Of a stretch of DNA of 64,000 bases, positions 17,007 to 24,328 are shown one piece after another. Positions within the stretch are counted from its first letter, which is position 1; each line of letters starts with the position of its first letter. The DNA is from Arenimonas sp. SCN 70-307. Its GTDB lineage: Bacteria > Pseudomonadota > Gammaproteobacteria > Xanthomonadales > Xanthomonadaceae. The stretch is taken from the NCBI RefSeq assembly GCF_001724815.1, contig NZ_MEDO01000006.1, positions 1 to 64,000 on the forward strand, written 5' to 3'. The notes beneath the pieces are model-generated. The model searched no databases and was not told where the DNA came from. It saw only the letters and a program-made list of their open reading frames with translations. A program made the position numbers and the translations under genes.

Positions 17007-17020
17007 TAGTGGCTTTTGCC
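17007..17020 (+). repeat. TnsB-type end repeat 2
   Basis: tagtggcttttgcc, 12 of 14 identical to repeats 1 and 3. Start-to-start spacing is 32 bp from repeat 1. A degenerate half copy (ggtagcg, 17029-17035, with its flanks) lies just beyond it. Confidence 0.65.
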
Positions 17021-17083
17021 TTCCATTTGGTAGCGTCCATCACACCCGGCATCGCCACGGCCCAACGGGCACGCCGGATTCGG

Positions 17084-17097
17084 TAGCGCCTTTTGCC
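17084..17097 (+). repeat. TnsB-type end repeat 3 (terminal)
   Basis: tagcgccttttgcc, the outermost copy, ending 8-10 bp before the putative element tip. In Tn7 the outermost TnsB site similarly lies about 8 bp inside the tip. Confidence 0.65.
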
Positions 17098-17107
17098 TAA
17101 CCACACA
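17098..17107. mobile_element. Putative transposon tip
   Basis: The bases taaccacaca end the AT-richer repeat zone. Read from outside inward the tip is TGTGTGG, matching the 5'-TGTG start of Tn7-family ends. The exact last base (17105 or 17107) is ambiguous because of the CACACA run. A 5-bp target duplication, cacga or cgagg, is predicted at the other end. Confidence 0.55.
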
Positions 17108-17108
17108 C

Positions 17109-17130
17109 GAGGCCGCCTTCGGGCGGCCTC
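17109..17130 (-). terminator. Hairpin terminator of the SH3-domain gene
   Basis: gaggccgcc / ggcggcctc, a 9-bp perfect stem with a 4-nt loop (ttcg on the plus strand), overlaps the stop codon of the minus-strand gene. The T-tract beyond is weak (gtgtgtggtt) and is provided by the transposon tip itself. Confidence 0.6.
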
Positions 17131-17497
17131 AGTCTTTGGGCTCGAACCGCAGGTTCTCGTTGCGGATCCACCCCCGCTCGCTGTGCCGGTCTTCGCACCA
17201 GCAGGCGCCGTGTTTGGGGTCTTCCCAGATCAGGCGGACGGTGTCGCCGGGCTGCACGGTGAGTTCGGCGCTGCAGTATTCGGCCGTGGCCTGGGGGCGG
17301 CCGGCGTTGGTGCTGATCAGGTCCAGGGGCACCCAGCCGGCGCTGAGCTGGCCGTCTTCGGCCCACACGTAGCCCGGGCGGTCCGGGTGGGCGTGCTGCA
17401 CGAACACGGTGTCGCCCGGCTTGAGCGTGAGCGGGATCGCGTCGGGGCTTTCCTGCGGCGCGATGACCTGCGCGTTGATGGCCTTGAGCGTGGACAT
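17129..17497 (-). CDS. SH3-domain protein flanking the transposon
   Basis: 122 residues. Two SH3-like beta-barrel units can be seen: LKPGDTVFVQHAHPDRPGYVW...GWVPLDLI and VQPGDTVRLIWEDPKHGACWC...GWIRNENL. There is no signal peptide, so a cytoplasmic role is likely. The ATG at 17497 has GGAG about 11 nt upstream; longer in-frame extensions run into the divergent gene. The gene ends about 22-24 bp from the putative transposon tip, the same arrangement as glmS and Tn7. The function of these stand-alone SH3 proteins is not known to me. Confidence 0.7.
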   Translation of the reverse strand: MSTLKAINAQVIAPQESPDAIPLTLKPGDTVFVQHAHPDRPGYVWAEDGQLSAGWVPLDLISTNAGRPQATAEYCSAELTVQPGDTVRLIWEDPKHGACWCEDRHSERGWIRNENLRFEPKD

Positions 17498-17642
17498 GGG
17501 TGGCGGACTCCGTGGCGTGCTCCCCCTGTCGGAGCCACGCCACAAGGATACGTTCTGGCGCCCGGCGCTGCATCCGTTTCTCGTCGCCCTGTGCTTAACT
17601 GACGCCATGATGGGCACGAGTGGATGGAATCGGGTGTGTTCG

Positions 17643-18815
17643 ATGACGTGGCTCCGGGGGCTATTGCTGGCGTGCCTGCTGCTGGCCCCGGCCGCGTGGG
17701 CCAGCGAGGCCCGCGAAGCGGCCCTGGGGCAAGCCAGCGAGCTGTGGGCGCAGGGCGAATACGGCCGGGCCATCGCCGTCCTCGAACCTTTCGAGGCCGA
17801 GGCCGACCCGGAGCTGGATGCCATGCTGGCCAGCCTGCTGGTGATGCAGGCCATCGACGGACTTCGCCCGGAAGACGTGGCAAACGTGGACCTCGCGCGC
17901 GCCATCGCCCTGGCCGAGCGTGCCGCTGCCGCCGGCAGCCCGATGGCGCTCAACGAGCTGCACCTGATCCACCTCAACGGCTGGGGCGTGCCGGTGGACC
18001 TGGACAAGGCGCGCGATTTCCTCGAGCGTGCCGTGGCCGCCGGGGATGAAGGCGCGCGCACCAACTACGCCGCCAACCTGTTCGAAGGCAGCCAGCTCCT
18101 GCCGCGCGACCGCGACCGCGCCTGCGAGATCTTCAACGAGCTCCTCGACGTGGTGGATCCGCAGCCCTACGTCGCCTACTACCTGGGCCTGGCCCGCGTG
18201 CAGGGCGATTGCGGTTTCACCGCCGACCCGGGGCAGGGCATCGAACTGGTGCGGCTGGCGGCGGACCAGGGCCTGCGCTTCGCCGAATTCCAGATGGGCC
18301 TGGCCTACGAGGAGGGCGTCGGCGTCGAGCGCGACCTGGCGCAGGCCCTGGACTGGTTCCAGCGCGCCGCCGACCAGGGCGTGGCCCCGGCGCAGTGGCG
18401 CATCGGCATGAGCTTCGTGCGCGGCGAGGGCCGCGCCGTCGACCCGGCCCGGGCCGTCGCGTGGTTCAGCCGCGCTGCCGACGCCGGCCACGTCGATGGC
18501 CTGACCAGCCTGGCGGTGATGTACGCCACCGGCTCCGGGGTCGAAAAGGACACCGCCCGGGCGCTCTCGCTCTACCAGCAGGCCGTGGACGCCGGCGGCG
18601 TGCACGCCTACCGCAACCTCGCCGGCATGTACCTGGTGGGCGAGGGCGTCGAGGCCGACCCGGTGCAGGCCTGGCTGCACTACGAGATGGGCGTGGCCCT
18701 GGGCAACAAGGAAGAGGGCTGGCTGCGCGATGCCATCGAAGCCCGGCTCGAACCCGAGGCGCGCGCCCGCGCCGAGGCCGCGCTGGCCGAGTGGAAATCC
18801 GGCCAGTCGCGCTGA
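17643..18815 (+). CDS. Exported Sel1-repeat (SLR) protein
   Basis: 390 residues with a Sec signal peptide (WLRGLLLACLLLAPAAWA). About seven Sel1-like repeats follow, with the typical A-x-x-G-x-x-x-A...L-G-x-x-Y-x-x-G-x-G-V-x-x-D pattern (e.g. FQMGLAYEEGVGVERD, GMSFVRGEGRAVD, GMYLVGEGVEAD). Such solenoids bind other proteins in the periplasm; the partner is unknown. An in-frame ATG at 17607 would add 12 residues. It is divergent from the SH3 gene, with about 145 bp between starts. Confidence 0.85.
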   Translation: MTWLRGLLLACLLLAPAAWASEAREAALGQASELWAQGEYGRAIAVLEPFEAEADPELDAMLASLLVMQAIDGLRPEDVANVDLARAIALAERAAAAGSPMALNELHLIHLNGWGVPVDLDKARDFLERAVAAGDEGARTNYAANLFEGSQLLPRDRDRACEIFNELLDVVDPQPYVAYYLGLARVQGDCGFTADPGQGIELVRLAADQGLRFAEFQMGLAYEEGVGVERDLAQALDWFQRAADQGVAPAQWRIGMSFVRGEGRAVDPARAVAWFSRAADAGHVDGLTSLAVMYATGSGVEKDTARALSLYQQAVDAGGVHAYRNLAGMYLVGEGVEADPVQAWLHYEMGVALGNKEEGWLRDAIEARLEPEARARAEAALAEWKSGQSR

Positions 18816-18941
18816 GCATTCCGTTGGTCTGCCCGCAGCGACCACCTGCCCGAAACCGCCGGAAAGTGTGAACTGGTTCACGGTTTCACGCGGTTTTCGG
18901 GCGCCCAATGACTCCCCGGACCCATCCGGAGGGACCGGCCC

Positions 18942-19256
18942 GTGATCCCCGTCTATATCGCCCAAACCGACCTCGACGCCCAGCTCGTGCAGGAACTGCT
19001 GGTGACGTCGGGCATCGCCGCGCACATCTTCGGGCCCAACGTGGCCGAGCCGGGCGAGACCGTCGCCACCACCCCGCAGATCCGCGTCGTGGTCGAGGAC
19101 GCCGAGGCCGAGGAGGCCCGCCAGCTCGTGCAGGACTGGCAGACCGCACCCTCGCCCGAAGAGTTCGAGTTCGACGACGGCCTGCTCGATTCCAAGGCCT
19201 TCGACGAGATCGAAGAGCTCAGCTTCCAGCCCGGCGACCCGAACCTGCCGGCCTGA
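18942..19256 (+). CDS. DUF2007-domain protein
   Basis: 104 residues from a GTG with GGAGG upstream at good spacing. The N-terminal ferredoxin-like segment (IPVYIAQTDLDAQLVQELLVTSGI then AAHIFGPNV) is the DUF2007 signature: a small domain of unknown role, sometimes called putative signal transducing protein. The C-terminus is acidic. It lies alone between the Sel1 gene and a secreted protein. Confidence 0.75.
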   Translation: MIPVYIAQTDLDAQLVQELLVTSGIAAHIFGPNVAEPGETVATTPQIRVVVEDAEAEEARQLVQDWQTAPSPEEFEFDDGLLDSKAFDEIEELSFQPGDPNLPA

Positions 19257-19341
19257 GGACTCCACGCAGCGGCCGGTCCGTGACCGGTTTGCTTGACTTG
19301 CCGGGCGGGCTAAAGTCGGGAAAACACCCCCGGAGCCGCCC

Positions 19342-20082
19342 ATGCGATTGTTTTGCGCCGTCCTGCTTTCCCTCTCGATGGTTTCTGCGACTTTCGCCGC
19401 CGAGCCGAAGGTCGGGCCGAAGCTTCGCCTGAACCTGCAGGTGCTGGTTCCGGTGGATGCCGAAGGCCAGGCGGGAACGCCGCGGATCGGCGAAGAGCTG
19501 CCCGAAGAGGCGCAGGCCCTGGTCATCGAGCGCGTGGGAGCGCTGCGTTACGAGCCCGCCACCCGCGACGGCGCGCCAGTGCCCAGCGAGTTGTCGCTCT
19601 CGGTCCCGTTCACGGCACAGAACATCGACGGGACGGTGCACTACACCGTGGGCGAGGCCACGGCGGCGCCGATCATCAAGCAGATTCCGAACTATCCCGT
19701 CGAGGCCATTCGCGACGGCGCTGCCGCAGCCTTGGTCGTGCGGGTCGAAGTCGCCGCCGAGCCCGGTCCCGACCGGGTGAAGGCGGAGGTGGTGGCCAGC
19801 GAGTTCGCGTCGCGGCGGGCAAGCCGCTACAAGCGCCAGTTCGAGCAGGCCGCGATCCAGTCCCTGTCGGCCTGCTGCAGGCTCGTCGAAACCATCGACG
19901 GCCAGCCGCTTGGCCGGGTGGAATACGTGGCCATTTCCTACTCCACCACCTTCAACCGCGAACGCGTCGACGCCGAGGCGTTGAAGGCCAGCCATGCGGG
20001 CGAGGTCGTGGACCTGCCCGCGGGCCTGCGTCGCGCCAAGGTGGTTGAGTCCCCTGACGCCCCGAAAGCACCCGCCGGCTGA
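19342..20082 (+). CDS. Exported protein with TonB-C-like domain
   Basis: 246 residues with a signal peptide (LFCAVLLSLSMVSATFA). The middle segment IIKQIPNYPVEAIRDGAAAALVVRVEV and the later QFEQAAIQSLSACC resemble the TonB C-terminal fold (Y-P-x-x-A...G-x-x-x-V-x-V...A-x-x-x-L), but there is no N-terminal TM anchor or Pro-rich spacer. A role in the periplasm is likely; the substrate is unknown. It is followed 11 nt later by the EcsC-like gene and may be cotranscribed. Confidence 0.6.
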   Translation: MRLFCAVLLSLSMVSATFAAEPKVGPKLRLNLQVLVPVDAEGQAGTPRIGEELPEEAQALVIERVGALRYEPATRDGAPVPSELSLSVPFTAQNIDGTVHYTVGEATAAPIIKQIPNYPVEAIRDGAAAALVVRVEVAAEPGPDRVKAEVVASEFASRRASRYKRQFEQAAIQSLSACCRLVETIDGQPLGRVEYVAISYSTTFNRERVDAEALKASHAGEVVDLPAGLRRAKVVESPDAPKAPAG

Positions 20083-20093
20083 CCGGCGCCGCC

Positions 20094-20906
20094 ATGACCG
20101 AACTCGTCAGCGCCCTGCCGCCCGACGACCAGGCCGAACTCGAGCGCGCCCGCGTCCTGCTCGAGTCGCCGGGCCTGGCGGTGCAGCTGGCGAACGTGAT
20201 CGGCACGCCCATCGAGAGCCTGATGCGTGGCCTGCCCGGGCCGGCCAGCCGGCTGGTGGACAAGGCCGCGCGCAAGGCGGTCGAGGTGGCCTTCGACGCC
20301 GCGCGCCGCACCCTGCGCGACGAGAACGCCGCGGCGCCCAGCCTGCGCCTGCACCAGGTGGCCGTGGCCGGTTCCGGCGCGGTGGGCGGCTTTTTCGGCC
20401 TGCCGGGCCTGCTGGTGGAGCTGCCGGTGACCACCACCACCATGCTGCGCTCGATCGCCGACATCGCCCGCAGCGAAGGTGCCGCGCCCGGCGAGCCGGA
20501 CACGCGGCTCGACTGCCTGCAGGTGCTGGCCCTGGGTGGTACGCGCCCGGACGACGACGGTGCCGAGTCGGGCTACTTCGCCACGCGCGCCGCGCTGGCC
20601 CAGCAGGTCACCGCGGCCACGCGCTACGTGGCCAGCGGCGTCGGCACCGGCAGCGCGCCGGCCATCGTGCAGCTGGTCAATGGCATCGCCAGCCGTTTCT
20701 CCATCCCCGTCACGCAAAAGGCGCTGGCGCAGGCGGCGCCGCTGGTGGGCGCGGCCACCGGGGCCACGCTCAACCTCATTTTCATGCGGCACTTCCAGTC
20801 GGCCGCGCGCGGGCACTTCATCGTGCGCCGCCTCGAGCGCGTGCATGGCGAGGTCGCGGTGCGTGCGGCCTATGCCCGCCTGGCCGGGGCCGCCCGCAAA
20901 CGCTGA
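20094..20906 (+). CDS. EcsC family protein
   Basis: 270 residues. It shows the EcsC hallmark of amphipathic helices around a Gly-rich hydrophobic centre (GSGAVGGFFGLPGLLVELPVTT then TMLRSIADIARSEG) and a second hydrophobic region (AQAAPLVGAATGATLNLIFMRHF). EcsC proteins are membrane-associated with unclear function. It starts close behind the secreted protein gene. Confidence 0.8.
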   Translation: MTELVSALPPDDQAELERARVLLESPGLAVQLANVIGTPIESLMRGLPGPASRLVDKAARKAVEVAFDAARRTLRDENAAAPSLRLHQVAVAGSGAVGGFFGLPGLLVELPVTTTTMLRSIADIARSEGAAPGEPDTRLDCLQVLALGGTRPDDDGAESGYFATRAALAQQVTAATRYVASGVGTGSAPAIVQLVNGIASRFSIPVTQKALAQAAPLVGAATGATLNLIFMRHFQSAARGHFIVRRLERVHGEVAVRAAYARLAGAARKR

Positions 20907-20970
20907 GGCCGCTGCCGGCCGGCGCGCGCAGGCGTAAAGTTCGTCCTGACGCGTTCCCGGGAGTGTTGCC

Positions 20971-21450
20971 ATGAATCCACGTGCCCTGATGCTGGCGGCT
21001 TTCGGCCTGGCGTCCCTGGCCGGCCCCGTCGCCGCCGAGTCGCTCTACAAATGCGAAGGGCCGGGCGGTGCGGTGAGCATCCAGTCCTCGCCCTGTCCGG
21101 CGGGCAGCACCCAGGTGTGGAAGCGCGACGCCACGCCCGAGCCGGGCCCGAGCGTGGAGGAGCTGGCCGCCCGCGCCGCCCTGGCCGAGGCCGAAGCCCG
21201 GCGCGCCGCCGAAGAGGCCCGCGCGGCCGAACAGGCGCGGCTGGCGGAAGTCGAGCGGCGCGAGCAGCTGGCCCGCCAGCGCGAGGCCGAGGCGCGCGGC
21301 GAGCGCCCGCCCACCAAGAGCGCCTGCACCCAGGCCCACGATTTTTCCGACGCCGCGCTGGCCAAGGAATTCCTGCGCCTGACGGAGACGCAGAAGGCCG
21401 ACTTGCGCGCCTGGGTGGTGGCCCAGTGCGCCGACGTCTACGACTCCTGA
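20971..21450 (+). CDS. Exported DUF4124-domain protein
   Basis: 159 residues. The signal peptide (LMLAAFGLASLAGPVAA) is followed by the short DUF4124 motif SLYKCEGPGGAVSIQSSPCPAGS, with its pair of cysteines likely forming a disulfide. A long Ala/Glu/Arg coiled coil (AEARRAAEEARAAEQARLAE) and a Cys-containing C-terminal domain follow. Its downstream neighbour is a second, shorter member of the same family, suggesting tandem duplication. Confidence 0.8.
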   Translation: MNPRALMLAAFGLASLAGPVAAESLYKCEGPGGAVSIQSSPCPAGSTQVWKRDATPEPGPSVEELAARAALAEAEARRAAEEARAAEQARLAEVERREQLARQREAEARGERPPTKSACTQAHDFSDAALAKEFLRLTETQKADLRAWVVAQCADVYDS

Positions 21451-21563
21451 TCGGCTGAAGCCACGGCGGCGGCGCGGCGCTTTCGCAGGCCACGCGGCGC
21501 GTTTGTCCGGGCGACGGCCGCGGTGTCGGCGCGCTCGAATGGGGCCTCGCGAAGGAGGCCCGC

Positions 21564-21965
21564 ATGTCCCGCATCCTGCTCATCGTTTCGGTGCTGGCGG
21601 TGGCCGGCACCGCCGGGTCCGGCCCGCAGCTGCGCAAGTGCGTCGCGCCGGGTGGCGCGGTCAGCTACCAGGACCAGCCCTGCGCGGCCGACGCCAGCGA
21701 AGCCTGGGCCCAGCCGGTGAAGGCGCTGCCGTCGCCGGTGCCCGCGCCGGCGGCCGCGCAGGCGGCCTCTTCGCGCCCCGCGAGCCCGCGCGCGAGCCCC
21801 GCCGCCCGCCTGCCGGCGGCCCGGCCGGATCCTCGCCGCGCGCGCTGCGAGCAGGCCCGCCGCGAGGCCAACGAACAGCGCGACCGGCTCTGGAACAAGC
21901 TCAGCTTCGCCGAGCGCTCCGAACTCGACGCCCGGGTGGCCCGTGCCTGCGCACGCGAGGGCTGA
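21564..21965 (+). CDS. Second exported DUF4124-domain protein
   Basis: 133 residues, paralogous to the previous gene. A weak signal sequence leads into LRKCVAPGGAVSYQDQPCAAD, the same K-C...G-G-A-V-S...Q-x-x-P-C motif. The spacer is Ala/Pro-rich instead of a coiled coil, and the end is LSFAERSELDARVARACAR, comparable to LTETQKADLRAWVVAQC in the first copy. Periplasmic; function unknown. Confidence 0.75.
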   Translation: MSRILLIVSVLAVAGTAGSGPQLRKCVAPGGAVSYQDQPCAADASEAWAQPVKALPSPVPAPAAAQAASSRPASPRASPAARLPAARPDPRRARCEQARREANEQRDRLWNKLSFAERSELDARVARACAREG

Positions 21966-22030
21966 ACCGGCCCCGGCCGGGGCCGGCCCGCACGCTCCCC
22001 GCCGGGTGCCGGGGCGGCGACAATACGCGC

Positions 22031-22909
22031 ATGCACGCTTCCTCGAACCTGCGCGGCATCGTCGCGATGCTGCTGGCCGTCGGCCTGTTCTCGCTGATGG
22101 ACGGCGGCCTCAAGCACCTCGCCGGCCACTACCCGCCGATGCAGGTGGCGGCCCTGCGCGGGCTGTCGGGCGTGCCCCTGGTCACGGCCTGGGTGCTGGC
22201 CACGGGCGCGGCGGCCGGGCTGCTCAAGGTGCGCTGGTCGCTGCACCTGCTGCGCGCGGCGCTGTCGATCCTGATGCTCTCGAGCTTTGCGTTCGCGCTC
22301 AAGGGCATGCCGATGACCAGCGCCTACTCCATCTTCTTCGTGGCGCCGCTGCTGATCACCGCGCTGTCGGTGCCCATGCTGGGCGAGACGGTGGGCCCGC
22401 GGCGCTGGGCCGCCATTTTCGTTGGCCTGCTCGGCGTGCTGGTGGTGCTGCGCCCCACGGGCGAGGGCGTATTCGGCTGGGCCGGCCTGGCGGTGGTGGC
22501 GGCGGCCGCGGGCTATTCGCTCTCGGCCATCCTGGTGCGGGTGATGCATCGCACCGACAGCGCGCAGTCGATGGTGTTCTGGATGCTGGTGATGACGGCC
22601 GTCGGCGCGGGCCTGCTGGCCCTGCCGAACTGGGTGCCGCTGCGTGCGGCCGATGCCTGGGTGATCGCCGGCGTGGGCGTCACCGGTTTCCTGGGCCAGG
22701 TGGCGATCACCGAGGCCTTCCGCTCGGGCGAGGCCTCGGTGGTGGCGCCGTTCGAATACAGCGCGCTGGCCTGGGGCCTGGGCCTGGACCTGCTGATCTG
22801 GGGCGTGCTGCCCGACGGCTGGACCTTCGCCGGCGCCGGCATCATCGTCGCCAGCGGCCTTTACATGGTCCATCGCGAGCGGGTGCGTGCGCGGCCGCCG
22901 GCCGACTGA
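22031..22909 (+). CDS. EamA-family (DMT) transporter
   Basis: 292 residues with ten hydrophobic segments in two EamA repeats (about 8-135 and 148-283). Typical features are the start GIVAMLLAVGLFSLMDGGLKHL and the second-repeat start FGWAGLAVVAAAAGYSLSAILVR. Members export metabolites such as amino acids or take up small solutes; the substrate cannot be told from sequence. Located in the inner membrane, standing alone. Confidence 0.88.
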   Translation: MHASSNLRGIVAMLLAVGLFSLMDGGLKHLAGHYPPMQVAALRGLSGVPLVTAWVLATGAAAGLLKVRWSLHLLRAALSILMLSSFAFALKGMPMTSAYSIFFVAPLLITALSVPMLGETVGPRRWAAIFVGLLGVLVVLRPTGEGVFGWAGLAVVAAAAGYSLSAILVRVMHRTDSAQSMVFWMLVMTAVGAGLLALPNWVPLRAADAWVIAGVGVTGFLGQVAITEAFRSGEASVVAPFEYSALAWGLGLDLLIWGVLPDGWTFAGAGIIVASGLYMVHRERVRARPPAD

Positions 22910-22963
22910 GTCGCCGCGCCAGCGGTTATGCTTGCGGCCATGCGTTCCCCTCGGAAACCCGGC

Positions 22964-23548
22964 ATGAGCCCGCGCCTGATCCTGTTGCTCCCTGTTTGCC
23001 TGCTGGCTGCCTGCGGCGGCGAAGCCCCGCCGGCCGAAGCGCCGGCGGAAGACGTCGCCGAAACCGTAGTGGTCAGCGGCACCGACTGGAGCCGCTGCCG
23101 CGTGGCCGGCCTGGCCCTGCCGGTTGGCGCGCGCCTGTTCGTCATCGACGGCGGCGAGCCGGTGCCCGGCGCCGAGCCGGGGCGCGAATCCATCCGGCGC
23201 GTGGAAGTGATGGTGCCGGGCCCGGTGGCCCTGCTGATGACCGCGCCCGACGCCACCGCCTGGCACGTGCGCCCGTCGCAGGAAACCGAGGTCCGCGCCG
23301 TGGTCGCGCTCGGCGATGCGCCCCAGCGCATCACCGGCCAGCGCCTGGGCCCGCACCAGCGCGCCGCTTCGGCGGCGATGGGCGACGCCTGCGCCGGCTA
23401 CCTGCTCGCCGATGGCGCGGGCGAGTCGCTGGACGAGGCCACCGACGAGATCTTCGGCAAGCCGCACGACGCCATCTACCGGCTGCGCGTGGGCAGCGCC
23501 GTGATCGGCGGCACCGAGCCGGTGTCCGACCGCCCGGTGGGCCAGTAA
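22964..23548 (+). CDS. Predicted lipoprotein of unknown function
   Basis: 194 residues from the ATG at 22964, with in-frame ATGs at 22928 and 22940. The lipobox LLAAC follows LILLLPVC, so the mature protein would be lipidated at the Cys. The rest has no recognised domain; it contains two central cysteines (WSRCRVAGL and DACAGYLL). The next gene starts only 3 nt after its stop, suggesting cotranscription. Confidence 0.65.
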   Translation: MSPRLILLLPVCLLAACGGEAPPAEAPAEDVAETVVVSGTDWSRCRVAGLALPVGARLFVIDGGEPVPGAEPGRESIRRVEVMVPGPVALLMTAPDATAWHVRPSQETEVRAVVALGDAPQRITGQRLGPHQRAASAAMGDACAGYLLADGAGESLDEATDEIFGKPHDAIYRLRVGSAVIGGTEPVSDRPVGQ

Positions 23549-23551
23549 GCG

Positions 23552-24280
23552 GTGGCTCCCGTGTTTGGCCTGGTGGGTTTCGACGGCGACGACACGCTCT
23601 GGCACAGCGAAGGTTATTTCCGCGCCGCGCACGCCGAGTTCGAGGCCATCGTCGGCAAGTACGTCGACCTGGCCGACGCCGGCCTTCACGAAAAACTGCT
23701 GGCCACCGAGCAGCGCAACATCAAGCTCTTCGGCTACGGCGCCAAGGGCATGACCCTGTCGATGGTGGAAACGGCCATCGCGCTGACCGGCGAGCGCATC
23801 GGCGCCGCCGACATCCACCGCATCGTGGGCCTGGGCAAGGCCATCCTCGAGCATCCGGTCGAGTTGCTGCCCGGCATCCGCCCCGCGGTCGAGGCGGTGG
23901 CGCGCGAGCACCCGGTGGTGCTGGTGACCAAGGGCGACCTGTTCCACCAGGAAGCCAAGGTCCGCGCCTGCGGGCTGGCCGACCTGTTCCGGCGCATCGA
24001 GATCGTGTCGGAAAAGAACGCGAGCACCTATGCCCGCGTGCTGGGCGAATTCTCGATGGCACCGTCGCGCTTCGTGATGGTGGGCAATTCGCTGCGCTCG
24101 GACATCGAGCCGGTGCTGCGCCTGGGCGGCTGGGGCGTTTACATGCCCTACCACGTCACCTGGGCGCACGAGATGGAGCACGGCATCGAACCGGGCCACG
24201 CGCCGCGCATGGCCAGCGTCGAGGTGCCGGCGCAGATCCCCGGGGCCTTGTCCGAGCTGCGGGCCCGCGTCGCGGGTTGA
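23552..24280 (+). CDS. HAD-family hydrolase
   Basis: 242 residues from a GTG start. Motif I is FDGDDTLWHS (nucleophile D11, acid D13), motif II VVLVTKGD, and motif IV VMVGNSLRSDIEP. The inserted helical cap between motifs I and II makes it a C1-type HAD phosphatase; the DGDDTLW form is common in YfnB/phosphoglycolate-phosphatase-like proteins. The physiological phosphate ester is unknown. Confidence 0.85.
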   Translation: MAPVFGLVGFDGDDTLWHSEGYFRAAHAEFEAIVGKYVDLADAGLHEKLLATEQRNIKLFGYGAKGMTLSMVETAIALTGERIGAADIHRIVGLGKAILEHPVELLPGIRPAVEAVAREHPVVLVTKGDLFHQEAKVRACGLADLFRRIEIVSEKNASTYARVLGEFSMAPSRFVMVGNSLRSDIEPVLRLGGWGVYMPYHVTWAHEMEHGIEPGHAPRMASVEVPAQIPGALSELRARVAG

Positions 24281-24328
24281 ACGGGCGCGGGCTTGCCATC
24301 CGGCGGCCACCGCTCCAGTCTTGGCGGC

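Larger units (their letters stand above)
1..17107. mobile_element. Tn7-like transposon island (one end visible, other end before the window)
   Basis: The element is defined by a tnsA-tnsB-tnsC-tniQ operon (5267-11197) and by a transposon-type end at 16975-17107. That end has three 14-bp direct repeats and an ACA tip, which reads TGT from the outside. Cargo lies on both sides of the operon: an RloC-like ATPase and a small DUF2384 gene to the left, and DUF2384 genes, a BsuBI/PstI-like R-M system and a secreted protease to the right. GC is lower in the cargo flanks than in the chromosome after 17.1 kb. No matching repeats were found by eye in 1-5266, so I infer that the left end lies upstream of the window. 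It is also possible that the leftmost genes belong to a neighbouring element. Confidence 0.7.
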
